Shown: positions 35,371 through 46,557 of the stretch, in pieces
Layout: each line of letters opens with the position of its first letter
Numbering within the stretch: position 1 is the first letter of the stretch
Assembly (NCBI GenBank): GCA_964036195.1
Contig: OZ038450.1
Coordinates: forward strand, 1,614,701 to 1,678,700
Source: Sphaerolaimus hirsutus
Taxonomy: Eukaryota; Nematoda; Chromadorea; Monhysterida; Sphaerolaimidae
Reading direction: 5' to 3'
DNA: 64,000 bases
Made by a program: the position numbers and the translations under genes
The notes under the pieces: model-generated
Databases searched by the model: none
Seen by the model: the letters and a program-made list of their open reading frames with translations, nothing else
Told to the model about the DNA's origin: nothing

Positions 35371-37513
35371 GGTATGAGCCCATTGTGGCCGCGACATTGT
35401 GTCCGCGGACGTTGTGGCCGCGCCGTTCTGGCCGCGGGACACGAAGGCCGCGGACATTGTGGCCGCAGGACACGAAGGCCGCGGCCACAAAGTCCGCGGA
35501 CACGATGGCCGCGACCCCATTGTGGCCGTGGACGCGATGGCCGCGCGTACATACCTAATTACAAAACAGACGCCACTGCACGCTTTTCATTGTTTGTTTT
35601 TGGCTAATTAAAGAGAAACAAAAACGGCATATGTGCAGGAGTGCCTGTAACAGGCGCGTGAGATTGCATTATGCAGGTAGACGTACAGTGTGTATCAGTG
35701 ATGTAAGATCAAAGGCAATTGATGGCTAATCTGCATTTGAATGGAAGTACCCAGTATAAAACCCATGAATACCTTGTTGATGACAGTGAGCGCAATTAAT
35801 CCTGGGATTATATGAGAAAAACAATTAGAAAATATTGATGATAAATTTTTTGAGGTAAAAATGGAATTTCTTTTCACACAACTCAATACATATTTTTTAC
35901 AAATCAAAATTCCAAGTTTCAGACATAAATAAATATGCCTTTGCAATGAATAAATATGCTTCTGCAAATTGATATTTCAATCTCCAGGGGCCAGATTTAA
36001 TACTCCCTACAGATTTGTAGGGTAGGGCGTGCGCCCGACAGATTTTTTTAAGTTTAGCTGCATCGACGCACATGCACCGAGAGCAAGGCGGTTCGTAAAA
36101 TATACGAAACCATCCCTTAAGGTTGCCGATATTGCAATATGACGTATATCACTTCGATTTTGGCCCGGAAATCACGATTTCGTCATTTCTTGGCCGTCTC
36201 CCAATTTGTTTTTTATTTTATTTTGTCGGGGGGGTTACTCGCATAGGTCACGCTTTTGTGTAGTCAGGTGGTCACTTTTTTAGTGTTCACTGTCTGCAAC
36301 TGAAACCATGAGGGCAGCGACAAGAAAGAAATGCATGCACAAGCGTACAAAAGCGCGACTTATGCGAGTAACCTGCCCGACAAAATAAAATAAAAAACGA
36401 AATTGGCAGATGGCCGAGAAATGACGAAATCGTGATTTCCGAGCCAAAATCGAAGCGATATACGTCATATTGCAATATCGGCCACCTTAAGGGATAGTTT
36501 CGTGTATTTTACTCACAGCATTACACATAGGGGTTTCAGTTGACATGTCACAATTTATTTACACCTGGAGATTGAAATATCAATTTGCAAAAGCATATTC
36601 ATTCATTGCAAATGAATATTTATTCATGTCTGAAAATCGAAATTTTGATATGTATAAAAATATGTACTGAGTTGTGTGAAAAGAAATCCCATTTTTGGCT
36701 CAAAAAAATTTATCATCAATATTTTCTAATCGTTTTTCTCATATAATCCCATGATTAATTGCGCTCACTGTCATCAACAAGGTATTCATGGGTTTTATCC
36801 TAGGTACTTCCATTCAAATGCAGATTAGCCATCAATTGCATTTGATCTTACATCACTGATACACACTGTACGTCTACCTGCATAATGCAATTTCACGCGC
36901 CTGTTACAGGCACTCCTGCACATATGCCATTTTTGTTTCTCTTTAATTAGCCATAAACAATCAATGAAAAGCGTGCAGTGGAGTCTGTTTTGTAATTATG
37001 TAAACCCCTGTCAACTTCATTCCGGACGGTCGTGAAAATTTCATTCGACAATCGGTTCTGCCCGACCGCGGGCAATTTTCAAAACTTTGGCCCTATGAAA
37101 AATAAGCCCAGACATTTGTCCAAAAATATGTTGGGGCGCCCTGCGCCAGAACCGACTGTGGGCCGTTTACATGGCTCACAGTCGGTTCTGGCGCAGGGCG
37201 GCCCAACATATTTTTGGACAAATGTTTGGGCTTATTTTTCATAGGGCCAAAGTTTTGAAAATTGTCCGCGGTCGGGCAGTATCGATTGTCGAATGAAATT
37301 TTCACGACCGTCCGGGATGAAGTTGACAGGGGTTTACGTTCGGCCATCGCCTCCGCGGCCACAATGGGGTCGCGGCCATCGTGTCCGCGGACTTTGTGGC
37401 CGCGGCCTTCGTGTCCTGCGGCCACAACGTCCGCGGCCTTCGTGTCCCGCGGCCAGAACGGCGCGGCCACAACGTCCGCGGACACAATGTCGCGGCCACA
37501 ATGGGTGTCAACC
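35371..37513. mobile_element. 2.1-kb foldback element with 9-bp target duplication
   Basis: The two halves are inverted copies. Outer arms (35379-35545 and 37340-37505) are GC-rich arrays of GTGGCCGCGGACA-type units. The next segments (35590-35990 and 36545-36975) are AT-rich and match each other inverted. An inner palindrome covers about 36112-36505. GATATTTAG occurs directly outside both ends (35362-35370 and 37514-37522). The long arms and a 9-bp duplication resemble foldback or Mutator-type elements. The many GC-rich frames in the arms are not genes. The right end is about 107 bp from the exon at 37621. Confidence 0.85.
37003..37334. mobile_element. Palindromic TA-flanked MITE nested in the foldback
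   Basis: AACCCCTGTCAACTTCATTC at the left and its inverted copy ending CAGGGGTT at the right enclose two long arms (CCAGAACCGACTGTG / CACAGTCGGTTCTGG near the centre). TA flanks both ends. The left foldback arm lacks this sequence at the matching site (about 35551-35556), so it inserted after the foldback formed. Confidence 0.85.
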
Positions 37514-37620
37514 GATATTTAGGTACATACTGTATAAACATTTTTCCGTCGAAAATAGACTTTTATTTATCAACTTTTCAGACTCCATAAAATCATCTCA
37601 CAGTCCATTTTTAATTCCAG

Positions 37621-38013
37621 CTTAATGCAATGCTCAAATTTGTGGTGCCCCCGGGCGGATTGAATCAACTAAAACACGACGCATTAACAAGCGACAAGGC
37701 GCCCAGCGTCTCGCCTACATTATCTAACTGCGAAACCCGGTCCGGTTCCGGTTCCGATACCCGATTCCGAAACCCGAGAGACGAGACCCGAAAGGAGAAT
37801 CGATTCAGCGGAACTGATCAACTTCGATCGAGAAGCGTCGGCCCGCCCGCCACGAAGAGGATATGGAATTACGAGAATGAGGAAAAACTTGGCACCTTGC
37901 CAAATGCGAGCGAAAGTAAAAAAGATTGCACCTCACCAATTACCGTAACCGCTACCGTAACCGTGAGAAGACCGCGTCAGTTACGGTCGGGAAATAAGCG
38001 TCGGGCAGCCCAG
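37621..38013 (+). CDS. Exon of the PTPN4-like gene (linker region)
   Basis: An acceptor TTTTAATTCCAG ends at 37620. The frame enters in phase 0 and is open for 131 codons with coding composition: FVVPPGGLNQLKHDALTSDK, then a Ser/Arg-rich part (SGSGSDTRFRNPRDETRKEN) and RPRQLRSGNKRRAAQ. It ends CAG at 38013 just before GTGCCA, in phase 0. Reading on into the following family A element meets a stop at 38083, so the element must be spliced out. The protein is probably disordered and no domain is recognised. Membership in the PTPN4-like gene is inferred from strand and the phase chain. Confidence 0.75.
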
Positions 38014-38223
38014 GTGCCACTCTCAGACCCTGTAAAATGCCCTACAAAATGTCAAATGTTATGGAAAGTGTCAAAAGTCATTTAAAATGCCCTGGAAAAT
38101 GGTAAATGTCATGCAAAGTGCAAATTTCATGTAACATGGCCTGGAAAATGCCATGACTTAAGGCACTTTGCATTACATTTGACATTCTACAGAGCATTTA
38201 ACAGAGTCTGGGATTGCCCCCAG
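38014..38223 (+). mobile_element. Family A MITE that is exactly an intron (introner candidate)
   Basis: The 210-bp copy starts GTGCCACTCTCAGACCCTG and ends GAGTCTGGGATTGCCCCCAG, and carries the family core GTAAAATGCCC / ATGCAAAGTG with inverted CACTTTGCATTACATTTGAC. The upstream exon is open to 38013 and the downstream exon is open from 38224, both in phase 0 (RRAAQ then LAQRLAALV). The GT is the element's own second and third terminal bases. The AG lies at or just outside the right terminus. Retention would introduce a stop codon. Confidence 0.85.
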
Positions 38224-38421
38224 TTGGCTCAAAGATTGGCGGCTTTAGTTAGCCCCAGAACATCGAGAAAACAGCTCCTCAGTTTGTCGAATAAAAATGA
38301 TGATGGTAATTTGAGCGACTGGGATGAAAGTGAAGATTTCCACGCTCAAGATGTCTATTTTCCGGCAAAAGTAAACCAGGGCAAGTTTACCAGGGCGCTG
38401 CAAGTTGCAGAAATGAGACAG
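38224..38421 (+). CDS. Exon of the PTPN4-like gene (linker region)
   Basis: It begins directly after the family A intron: LAQRLAALVSPRTSRKQL, then NDDGNLSDWDESEDFHAQDV and VNQGKFTRALQVAEMRQ. It is entered in phase 0 and followed by GTGAAA at 38422 in phase 0. Charged and acidic, no recognised domain. If the following 78 bases are not spliced, it is continuous with the exon at 38500. Confidence 0.75.
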
Positions 38422-38499
38422 GTGAAATTAATAATTGGAATTTGTACAATTTTTATGTCAATAAAAATTATCCAATTCGATAAAATTGACAAAATGCAG
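38422..38499 (+). other. 78-nt mini-intron or retained segment
   Basis: It starts GTGAAA, ends ATGCAG, and is 78 nt (26 codons) without an in-frame stop. It is AT-rich and, if translated, gives a hydrophobic stretch (LIIGICTIFMSIKIIQF) quite unlike its acidic neighbours. It is probably a very short intron, and its multiple-of-three length would let retention pass unnoticed. The acceptor lacks a good pyrimidine tract. Confidence 0.5.
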
Positions 38500-38642
38500 C
38501 AAAATCAGTGCGACGCTTCGATCGTTCTGATCGAAAGTAGGCGAAAATCTATGAACTGTGGAGATTTTGACAGCGGGTCGGCTTTTCATGCGCCGACCAA
38601 TTTGCTGATCGACGACAATACTTTCTGCCCGCATTGTGTCAG
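38500..38642 (+). CDS. Exon of the PTPN4-like gene (linker region)
   Basis: QNQCDASIVLIESRRKSMNC, then GSAFHAPTNLLIDDNTFCPH and CV. It ends with AG before a good donor GTGAGA at 38643, in phase 2. The next exon (41357) starts in the matching phase, giving an Arg codon at the junction. A CPHC motif at the end is suggestive of metal binding but stands alone. Confidence 0.75.
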
Positions 38643-40003
38643 GTGAGATTATTATTTTTCCTGTGTATAGTCCAGCTATCGCACACTTTGCAATGAAATA
38701 TACCATTTCCCATCTGAATAAACACAATATTTCTCGTCGAATCATTGCTTTCACTACCCTTCCAATTATCTAATTTAATCGTTTACATGGAAAGGCAAGA
38801 TATTTCTGGGAAGTTTGGTTATGATACGCTTTTTTTTGTTTTACGCCGGATAGCCAACAATTTACGTATAGTTACCATATCAGCTTTTATAACTCCCCTG
38901 GGACCAATTTTTTTCCGCACTCCGCATTTCGAAAAGATCCATTTCACACAAAGTTTGCAGCTAAAATGTCCTGTAGAAAGTTTGGTCAGTCAAAATACTG
39001 TAACCAGTAGAAATCGAACGAAAAATTCCCCAGCCAGTTTTCTCAGGAAAATATGGCATATTATACGGTAAATACTACCTACCTATATATGTTTCAGTTC
39101 TAAATTCTCATCTCCCCATTCCATTGTCTCTTTCTACAAATAGCCACTGCTTACAAAGTTAAACATAAGATAAATAGACAAAAACAAAACGTTTCTGGTT
39201 GACAATGCCCAAGGGACTTTTGTTCCAACCGAAGTGTATATTTTTCTCTGCATTTTGGTTGCCAAAGTTGTACTGAGGCATTGATTTTATTGAGATAGGA
39301 TATTAAATACTTTTTTTGGGCAATTTTTCAGCCCTGCACTATTTTAGGCGGATTAGGCACGTCTGCAAATGCAAACCATATTATTTAAAATTCCAGTAAT
39401 CAATCATTTGAGGAATCAGACCATTATTTTATTTTTACATAAAATTTGTCGTAAAGTGTGAGAAATCATTGAAATTATTCTTCCCGATTCCTTGAAAGTT
39501 TATCAAAATTAGAGGCATTTTTGCAGAATAAAGATTGTTTTCAAAGACAAAGTAATGTCATGCGATGTTTCAGCCTATTATTTTGTCTAGAATTTAGGTC
39601 ACAATCGAAAACTTTTATTTCTTATTGCTTTCCATTTTCACTTTTGCTTTTGCCTGTAAAATGTGAAATGTCATGCAAAGCCTCAAAAGTTGTGTAAAAT
39701 GCCCTCGTAAATGGCAAATTAAGTGTGCCATTTTACAGGGCATTTTACATGACTTTTGATCCAGTGAAATGTGTGGGTGCTGAGTTCATTCAGTTTACAC
39801 TTATTTAGGACATTCATTCATTTGAATTTCTATTTATTCACGTGAATCTTTCAAAATCCTCTCTTATCCTCCCATGAATCTTTTCACATGCATTTTGATC
39901 GGAAGTGCCACTTGCGTAATTTTTGCGCTACCGAAATGTTTGCGAGATTTTGAAGACTTCGCTACCGAATTTTTTTTCTTCTGTGAATAGTTCTTTAAAT
40001 AGG
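38643..40003. other. Intron with family D and A pieces
   Basis: One family D arm lies at 38678-38735 (TTTGCAATGAAATATACC, CATCTGAATAAAC). A degenerate family A element is at 39651-39765 (CCTGTAAAATGTGAAATGTC and CAGGGCATTTTACATGAC). No exon seen. Confidence 0.5.
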
Positions 40004-40252
40004 TATACTCGGCGGACATGATACTCTACCCTCGCACTGATTTATGTCTCGTGTTGGAAGCGTGCCAATGAGTATTTAATCATTCGATTTCCGTAAAAAG
40101 ATGAAAAAATTCATCGATGTCAATATGTTAATGAAAAACATTATGACAAAAATCAATTTTGTTATCTTTTTATGAAACTAGCACGTGTTAATCATCGTTG
40201 GCACACTTCCAGCCGGAACCACCGGTGGAAAGTGTAAAGTAACCGGAGTATA
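40004..40252 (+). mobile_element. Family C MITE, copy 3
   Basis: TATACTCGGCGGACATGATA at the left and AACCGGAGTATA at the right. The flanks (AGG..GGTAGG) fit a TA target duplication. About 250 bp, colinear with the copies at 12722 and 29880. Confidence 0.85.
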
Positions 40253-41356
40253 GGTAGGTACAATGTTTTCATGTATTTCTTTGACAGTTCATTGTCACTA
40301 TATATATATACGATATCCCATGTGTGAACCAATATCTGCTAGTTATCTTTCGCACAGTAACGATCTTATAATCGGTGAATTTAGTGCATAATTTTCATTA
40401 ACAACATTTTTTCTGTAAGGCATGTCGATCAAACAGTTGAAGAATGTATTTATGCCGACAAAAAAAAAGAATAAAATTTCGAACAGCTAAAAAAGTAGTT
40501 TTTTGAGAGCAGACGATAGAAATCGATGATAATTTTCAAAATTCTTTCCCAGAATATCTCCCTCCCCCTATTGACATATCTGCTCCCTACGCATAAATAT
40601 TTATAGATAAATATAAAATTTGCGGTCATGAAATGACATCTCCCACGGTCCACTAAATTGCTATATAGTGAAAAATTGATAAATTGACGGGTGACCTATT
40701 ATTTATTCATTTCGCTAAATAATACTCGGAATTTTGACTGAATTCACACTGCGTATCGGTTTATGGTTACACAGCCACTGTTAATCCGTTCATTTTGGAC
40801 ATTTTGATTACTTGAACATTTTTATTTGGTATTTTATTTATGTAGGCACTTTTGGTAATGTTATAAATTATTTACTGATCAGACCACCCACTTAACTGTG
40901 AAATCTACATTTGAATTGAGTACAAGATTGTTTTTATTTTTTTCCCATCACATTACATGGATTACACTTTGGGTTTATTTGGGGTGAATTTTTCACGTCA
41001 GTTTATTCATAAAAATACGGTAACATTCTCTGTAAAACATATGTCCGGTCTTCGAATACGCGTGAACTTAATAGTGATGGGTCAAGTTTCAAACATTAAA
41101 AAACTTATGAATTGCAGATTATTTAAATATTTGGAAGTTGTCATGTATGTACACTTATCAAATATATTATCATGTGACTTATGTACCTAAGTTACTTAGT
41201 TACCTTCCCATATGTTTCATTCTTATCTCTATTTCCTGCATTTTTATCACATACCCCACGTAAAACATTGCTGATAATTTTTTAGAAGACACTCATTTGT
41301 GCAGTTCCAAGGTCGACATAAAATTCAATTTCGAAGCACCCCTCCCTGTTTCAAAG
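40253..41356. other. Intron with a family D repeat
   Basis: Family D arms lie at about 40895 (ACTGTGAAATCTACATTTGA) and 41005-41047 (TTCATAAAAATACGGTAACA). The exon at 41357 is preceded by CCCCTCCCTGTTTCAAAG, a plausible acceptor. Confidence 0.5.
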
Positions 41357-41625
41357 GCATCAAAGTACCAAAAATACCCATTCCATTGCATACTCAAATA
41401 CCCACCCCCAAATACTCAGCGATACCCACCACCAGCACTCTGCGGGCACGAGTTCATCCAGTCACTCAGCCAGTTCAACCAATCGAGCGCATACTTCAGC
41501 CACATTCAGCCAGCCTCGTAGTTTGGTGTCTGGAGGGAGCGTCAGTGGACATCCAAATCAAAGTAGACCCCCTGTGCATCCGAATAGCGCGCCTGGGAGG
41601 AGGCAACACCAGTTGACTGTGAATG
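41357..41625 (+). CDS. Exon of the PTPN4-like gene, Ser/His-rich linker
   Basis: It is entered in phase 2 and completes the Arg codon left by 38642. The peptide runs HQSTKNTHSIAYSNTHPQIL, SAGTSSSSHSASSTNRAHTS and SGGSVSGHPNQSRPPVHPNS, low in complexity and probably disordered. An in-frame TAA at 41319 rules out an earlier start in this frame. It ends GTGAATG before GTTGGT at 41626 in phase 1, which pairs with 42077 to make a Gly codon. Two other frames open over the same DNA are shadows, because only this one joins both neighbours. Confidence 0.75.
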
Positions 41626-42076
41626 GTTGGTTGGGTTATCTAAATATTTGTGCAATTTCACCACTATTGCAATAGCCTTTTCCCTATTGGGTTTGGTGGA
41701 TTTCTCTTTCTTGGCATTGAGTACTTTTTGATGTTGAATAAGTAGCTACATATGACGAAAGATCAATTTTGAGATTGGATAATGTGTGAACATCGGATAT
41801 AGAGCATTTGTAAAATTTGTAAAACAAATTATCACTTACTTACTAATACCCTCAACTCTTAACGCAGTTGCCTTTCTCTCGCGTTGAGTATTCTGGGTAT
41901 TATTGGGTATTGTGCACGTGGGGTGACGTGGAGTATTCATTTCTAAAAGAAAATCGTGGTGCCCATTAAATTGTAATTTTTACCACTACCAAAAAGATAC
42001 ACTGTTCCTTTAAAGGAAGTCTTATACAAAAATGACACCTATCCACCATGCGTCACGCAAAAAAAAATGAATTTAG

Positions 42077-42213
42077 GCAAGCCGTACCCGCGCGCATCCC
42101 AAAATCACGAGACAACTTTCGGCGTCATCAGCGTGCCCCCCGATGCGGAAAATCACCATGGATATTCGAATCACGGACATAGACTCGATGGCATGATTGT
42201 GACCACTGCGCAG
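42077..42213 (+). CDS. Exon of the PTPN4-like gene
   Basis: The acceptor ATGAATTTAG ends at 42076. The exon is entered in phase 1: GKPYPRASQNHETTFGVISV, then PPDAENHHGYSNHGHRLDGM and IVTTAQ. It ends CAG before a strong donor GTATGT at 42214 in phase 0. The next phase-0 acceptor exon I can find is 62414, about 20 kb downstream. An ATG at 42067 upstream of the acceptor is probably not used. Confidence 0.8.
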
Positions 42214-44036
42214 GTATGTTCTGGACATTTTTGGGGGTGCGGGGTTTTAGTTGCCCGACACGTTTTTCGGGCAGCCCGATTTATTTGATTGAAATTTTGC
42301 GCATATTTGTGGTTCTGATGTATATTATGAACATTCTCAAATGCCCCGTGGCTGTCTGCGAAAATTGTCAAGTGAAAACGAAGTGGAAGTGATAAGTACA
42401 GTGGAAAGTGGGAAATCGACTGACAAGTGAACTTATAAATGACAGGCAAATTCGAAAATTCAAATACTTGTCAATGAGTTAACATATCAGTTACCACCTT
42501 CCTTGTTACTTGTCCACTTGCGGGAATTGCCACCTCTTAGTTTACATATTTTAAACATATTTTCTTAATGATAAGGGTGAACACACATGGGTGGAACTTG
42601 ACTTCGGACTTGACAAAGTATTTAACACTGTCAAATCCGCAGTTTTGTCACCCCCCCCCCCCTTGGTAATCAGTCATGCTTAATTGAATCTGGATACCCG
42701 AAAAACATGTCGGGCAATTTGAATTTCGTAATTTTTGTGGTTGCGAATAAAAAGTTTTGTGCGGTGGTGTAGCTGACTTTTCCGAGGAGGATATTGTAAA
42801 TAATTTTGTATTCCAGCCTGACTAAATATTTTGTTTGCTTTTACACTTTGCGCGAAAGTATGAATTGCGCAGTGAAATGCAGTGCTACATTTTAGCTTGG
42901 GAAATTGCAAAAATAAATATTTACCGAGTTGTGCGTGCAAAGTACGTTTCATATCCATCGGTTAAACTCGCTTTTTCGCTAAAAAAATCGTTCATTTTAG
43001 CGGGGCGATCTATCACGCAAGCTGCAATTTGTATTTATATTTTATTCAAATCTGGCGTCATCGCTTAAATATAGGGGGTAGGGCACACCCACGCTACTCT
43101 ATTTTAAGATCATATTTGCGTGATTCGTTCTGAAACCAGGACACTTTACATGCTAGCCACTGCTGTCAAAACGACACTTTACATGACAAAACGCAGCATT
43201 TTAGATGCCATTTCAGTTTCATGTAAAATGTCCAGCATGTAAAGTGTCACGAACTCGTTAGAATCAATCGAATTGGGCTGAGTAAAATTTCACGGGTCTT
43301 TCGGGTCTCACACATGGGACCGGATTCAATTAGAACGTAAGGCATAAAAGTGTGTGAAAAGTTTCATGGGCTTACGCCTTACACTTTTTATCATTGTGTT
43401 CACTTTATGTTCACATTGAATCTGGCTCCTGCGCTTAGATAATAATTCTTGCCGTTCAGTTCAGACATTGTTATATACAATTCATATGAGTGTTTTAAAA
43501 TGGGATTGTTTACCACCCACATGCAATTGTGGATGTGCATATGTCCGTGTGTCGTGATATATAACATGTATGTAAGCTTGCGCTCTAGTGACTCATGTAG
43601 TGGGTCGGAATTTGGAATGAGTCACATGCACCACAAGTGCATTTCACTCGTTTCTGGCTGTTCCATTTGGCTGGTTGGTGCCACAAAATTTGGATTTGTG
43701 AGAGCTTTTGGTTTTACAAATGGTAAGACATTACTATTTTTGGGATTTTTCATTTATTTTACCTGCGCCAAGTGAAATCTCACAAAATACAAAATGTCAA
43801 TAAAATTTGTCAACTGTCATGTAAAAGGCCTGGTAAGATACCAGGCACTTTCCATTTTACAGGGTGCGGGACCGACCCCAGCTTTCAAGCAAAGCTTTTT
43901 TCAATTTCCCATTTTCGACCTCCCCCCCCCCCTCCAAACACATATGCCAATGTCACGCACCGCCCCAGTATCAATTCTACTCGCATCATGGCCAGCTGTA
44001 AATAACGGCATCCAAAATTTAGCTATGCTATTTTAG
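42214..44036. other. Intron with several small elements
   Basis: Family P words lie at 42395-42530 (GACAAGTGAACTTATAAATG, TTGTCCACTTGCGGGAATTG). A 118-bp ACTTTACATGC palindrome is at 43139-43256. A family E element is at 43318-43433 (CCGGATTCAATTAGAACGTA and CACATTGAATCTGGCTCC). A small family A relic is at 43789-43879. The 108-codon frame at 43449-43775 has no exon context. Confidence 0.55.
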
Positions 44037-44405
44037 TGACCAGATTCATTTTTAACGTAAGGCGCCCTACACACGTGTAACATTGGAAGTACATTTCGAC
44101 ATAAAATTTCACTACAAACTTGATTACGTTAAAAGTCGATCATTTTAAGACAATTTTACGTCATTACTTTCGATGTAACATCATTGAAAAAGTCGACCGT
44201 TCACACTGAGTTTTGGGCTCGATTAAGGTAAAATATTGATAAATATATTGTCCACGCCAAATTGAAGACCTGTAACCACTTTTATGTAATAAATTAAGTG
44301 AATAAGTCCAGCTTAAGCGCTGAAATTGTGCATAATACACTGAGCACATCCGCATGTCAGGCGACTTAACTGCGCCCTACGCCCTACGCTCAATTTGGGC
44401 CCTGG
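44037..44405. mobile_element. Family E element, long form
   Basis: It starts GACCAGATTCATTTTTAACG then TAAGGCGCCC and ends CTACGCTCAATTTGGGCCC. The interior (GACCGTTCACACTGAGTTTT) is shared with the element at 55503-55977, so the two form a subtype distinct from the short family E copies. Confidence 0.7.
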
Positions 44406-44794
44406 TGCTGATATCATTAGATTTGGCTCGCTTGCGTTTGTTCATTTGTGCGGCTATAGAAAATTAGGTTTCGGGTGTTTTACTGGCTTTCATAATGATT
44501 TTGATGCTGATTTAATTACCTAGTTGCGGCTGTATTTTTGGCATAAATACGCGCCAACATTTGGGGAATTTCTGCTTCAGTTGATTTGGGACGATAGCTG
44601 TGGATGTTTTGAAGGTGTTTACTGGTACTGCTACGAGATAAATTCCATGTAAAAAGACAAATTTTTAGGTATTTTCGGTCTTATTTTTTTAGCTAGTTAG
44701 TATCGAATTACAAATTTTGTAAAATTTCAGATGTCTCGTCAAGTGACATGTTGACCTTGGGATATTCCGTGAACGTTCAACAAAGCTACTATGT

Positions 44795-45127
44795 ACCGTA
44801 TTTGCTTGAATAATCCCCCTGGGGGATTATTATGTCGTCAGACATTTTTGAGGGGGAACTATTCGAGGGGGGGGGGGATTATTCAAGAGGGGGAATTATT
44901 TTTTCGTCAAAATTTTCAAGCCTGTTTCTATCAACTCATTTTATGAAATATGGTTTATAAACACAATAATGTGGCATATTTGTTAAACTTAGGTACAACA
45001 CATTAATCAAATCTTTTAAGGGGGGATTATTCAAGGGGGGAATTATTATTTCCTCACTCGTCTTACACGGGGATTATTCGAGGGGGGCGGGATTATTCAA
45101 GGGGGAACTATTCAAGCAAATACGGTA
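44795..45127. mobile_element. Family B variant (TTGAATAATCCCCC type)
   Basis: It starts ACCGTATTTGCTTGAATAAT and ends TATTCAAGCAAATACGGTA. The interior matches, inverted, the blocks at 20450-20580. This is the uninterrupted reference for the doubly invaded copy at 19803-21297. Confidence 0.85.
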
Positions 45128-46557
45128 CTTAGTATTTTACACCTCTGGTCACACTTTGTAAATACGGCATACGAAAGTCGGTCTGAAATATATATCTTTT
45201 CGGGGCATTTAAATTTTTTGTCTGCAATTTTTAATGTCAATCGGAAATATAGCAAACTGCAGGATTGCCTCATAGTTTTCTGTTTTACTCTTTTCTTTTA
45301 CATTTTCTCAGTCCAAATGAAAATCCAAATTCCTTCAATCAATCCTCAAGATTAGAGCTTGAAGCCACTTGTCTTGTCACTTCATGCGCTCAGCGCGTCA
45401 ACATTACGCTTAGATGAGCCAAAACAAAGTGCACCAGATACTAGCGTAAGGAAATTGGCCACACCGTACCGGTAGTTTCCGGTAAATGGGTAAATTTACC
45501 GTAGCGTTTACCGCGAGGTTTTTGTCAAGCTCAGACTAAAAATTATTTTTCAATTTTTTGGTGTCATTTTATGACATTTTTAGAATTTCTTGTTGGTTTA
45601 CGTTTAAGACACGAAACTGTCAGAAATTTACCGGTAAATGACGAAAATTTACCGCTCCGTTTACCGGGAATCTCTATGTTCCGTGCTGAAAAGGAAGTTC
45701 TGTTTCCAAAACAATTCCAGTGTTTTGCCAATTGCTAGTGGGAGAACATGGTAAATTGGGCTGGCATGAAATGGCGCTGTGCCTCAACTCAGCTTACAGC
45801 ACCGCTAATGTGCAGCGCCGGGGAATTGCAACTTTCTCAACCGTAGTGTTAAATTGGATCCTAGCCCGACTTGTCAAAACATTTCTGGTCCTGGTCCCGA
45901 TCGCGAAAACCTAGTCCCTATTTTAACTCCTTTTCAAACTGAATCTTACACAATACTGAAATCGGATACAAAATATGCAAAATTTGTATTAAAAACCCTG
46001 TGGCACGTATAAATTGAGGCAACCGAATCCGCTAAAAAAAGAGTCGAAAAGAAAACGGAGACAATGTTATACTCAGCTGACCGCAAAGTATGCGCCCAAA
46101 ATTTTTTATCTCGTGGTCAATAACGCATGAGCAGGATACTTATGTATGCACTTTCACAAAAAGAAAACATTTTAAAAAGAAAAAGGCGGAGTCGCGTACA
46201 AGCAAAGAATGTTTTTTCCTGAGACGTTTTTTTGCTTATTTTTTAACGATGACGTCATGATGGAGTGTTTCCTTCGGAAAAATGCATAGCGAGTGGTCTG
46301 AGGGGTATGTCATATAAAATATTCCAAAATTTCCCCGCCAATGTCCCCCTAGGTTAAGCTTATTTGTGTTCATGCAGCGTTCATTCCTATCATTGCCGTT
46401 GCAGCGATTTTGAATCACCCACATATTTCACATTTATTTACATCTGTATGTAAATGGGTATTGGTCGGAAAGTGGCAAATAGCCATTTTGGATGGCTATT
46501 TTTGCTGAGGTTTCTTTTCCGATGAAGTTTCAGTGTCATTATCTTGATCGTTTTTAT
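45128..46557. other. Intron DNA with a GGCGC patch and a CRE-like inverted block
   Basis: ATGGCGCTGTG and CAGCGCCGG words occur at 45765-45820. At 46190-46290, GATGACGTCATGATGGAGTG then TTTCCTTCGGAAAAATGCAT match, inverted, a block at 53060-53115. An ORF-like stretch at 45720-45914 lies in the first patch and is not supported as an exon. Confidence 0.45.

Noticed and set aside
35283..37625. Several 60-130 codon Arg/Pro/Thr-rich frames
   Set aside because: They are translations of the GC-rich tandem units in the arms of the foldback, and appear symmetrically on both strands.
41297..41616. Alternative frames over the 41357 exon
   Set aside because: Only the frame ending at 41625 in phase 1 joins both the 38642 and 42077 exons. 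The other two are shadows.
43449..43775. 108-codon + strand frame
   Set aside because: Cys-rich but random-looking, with no acceptor or donor in a usable phase.
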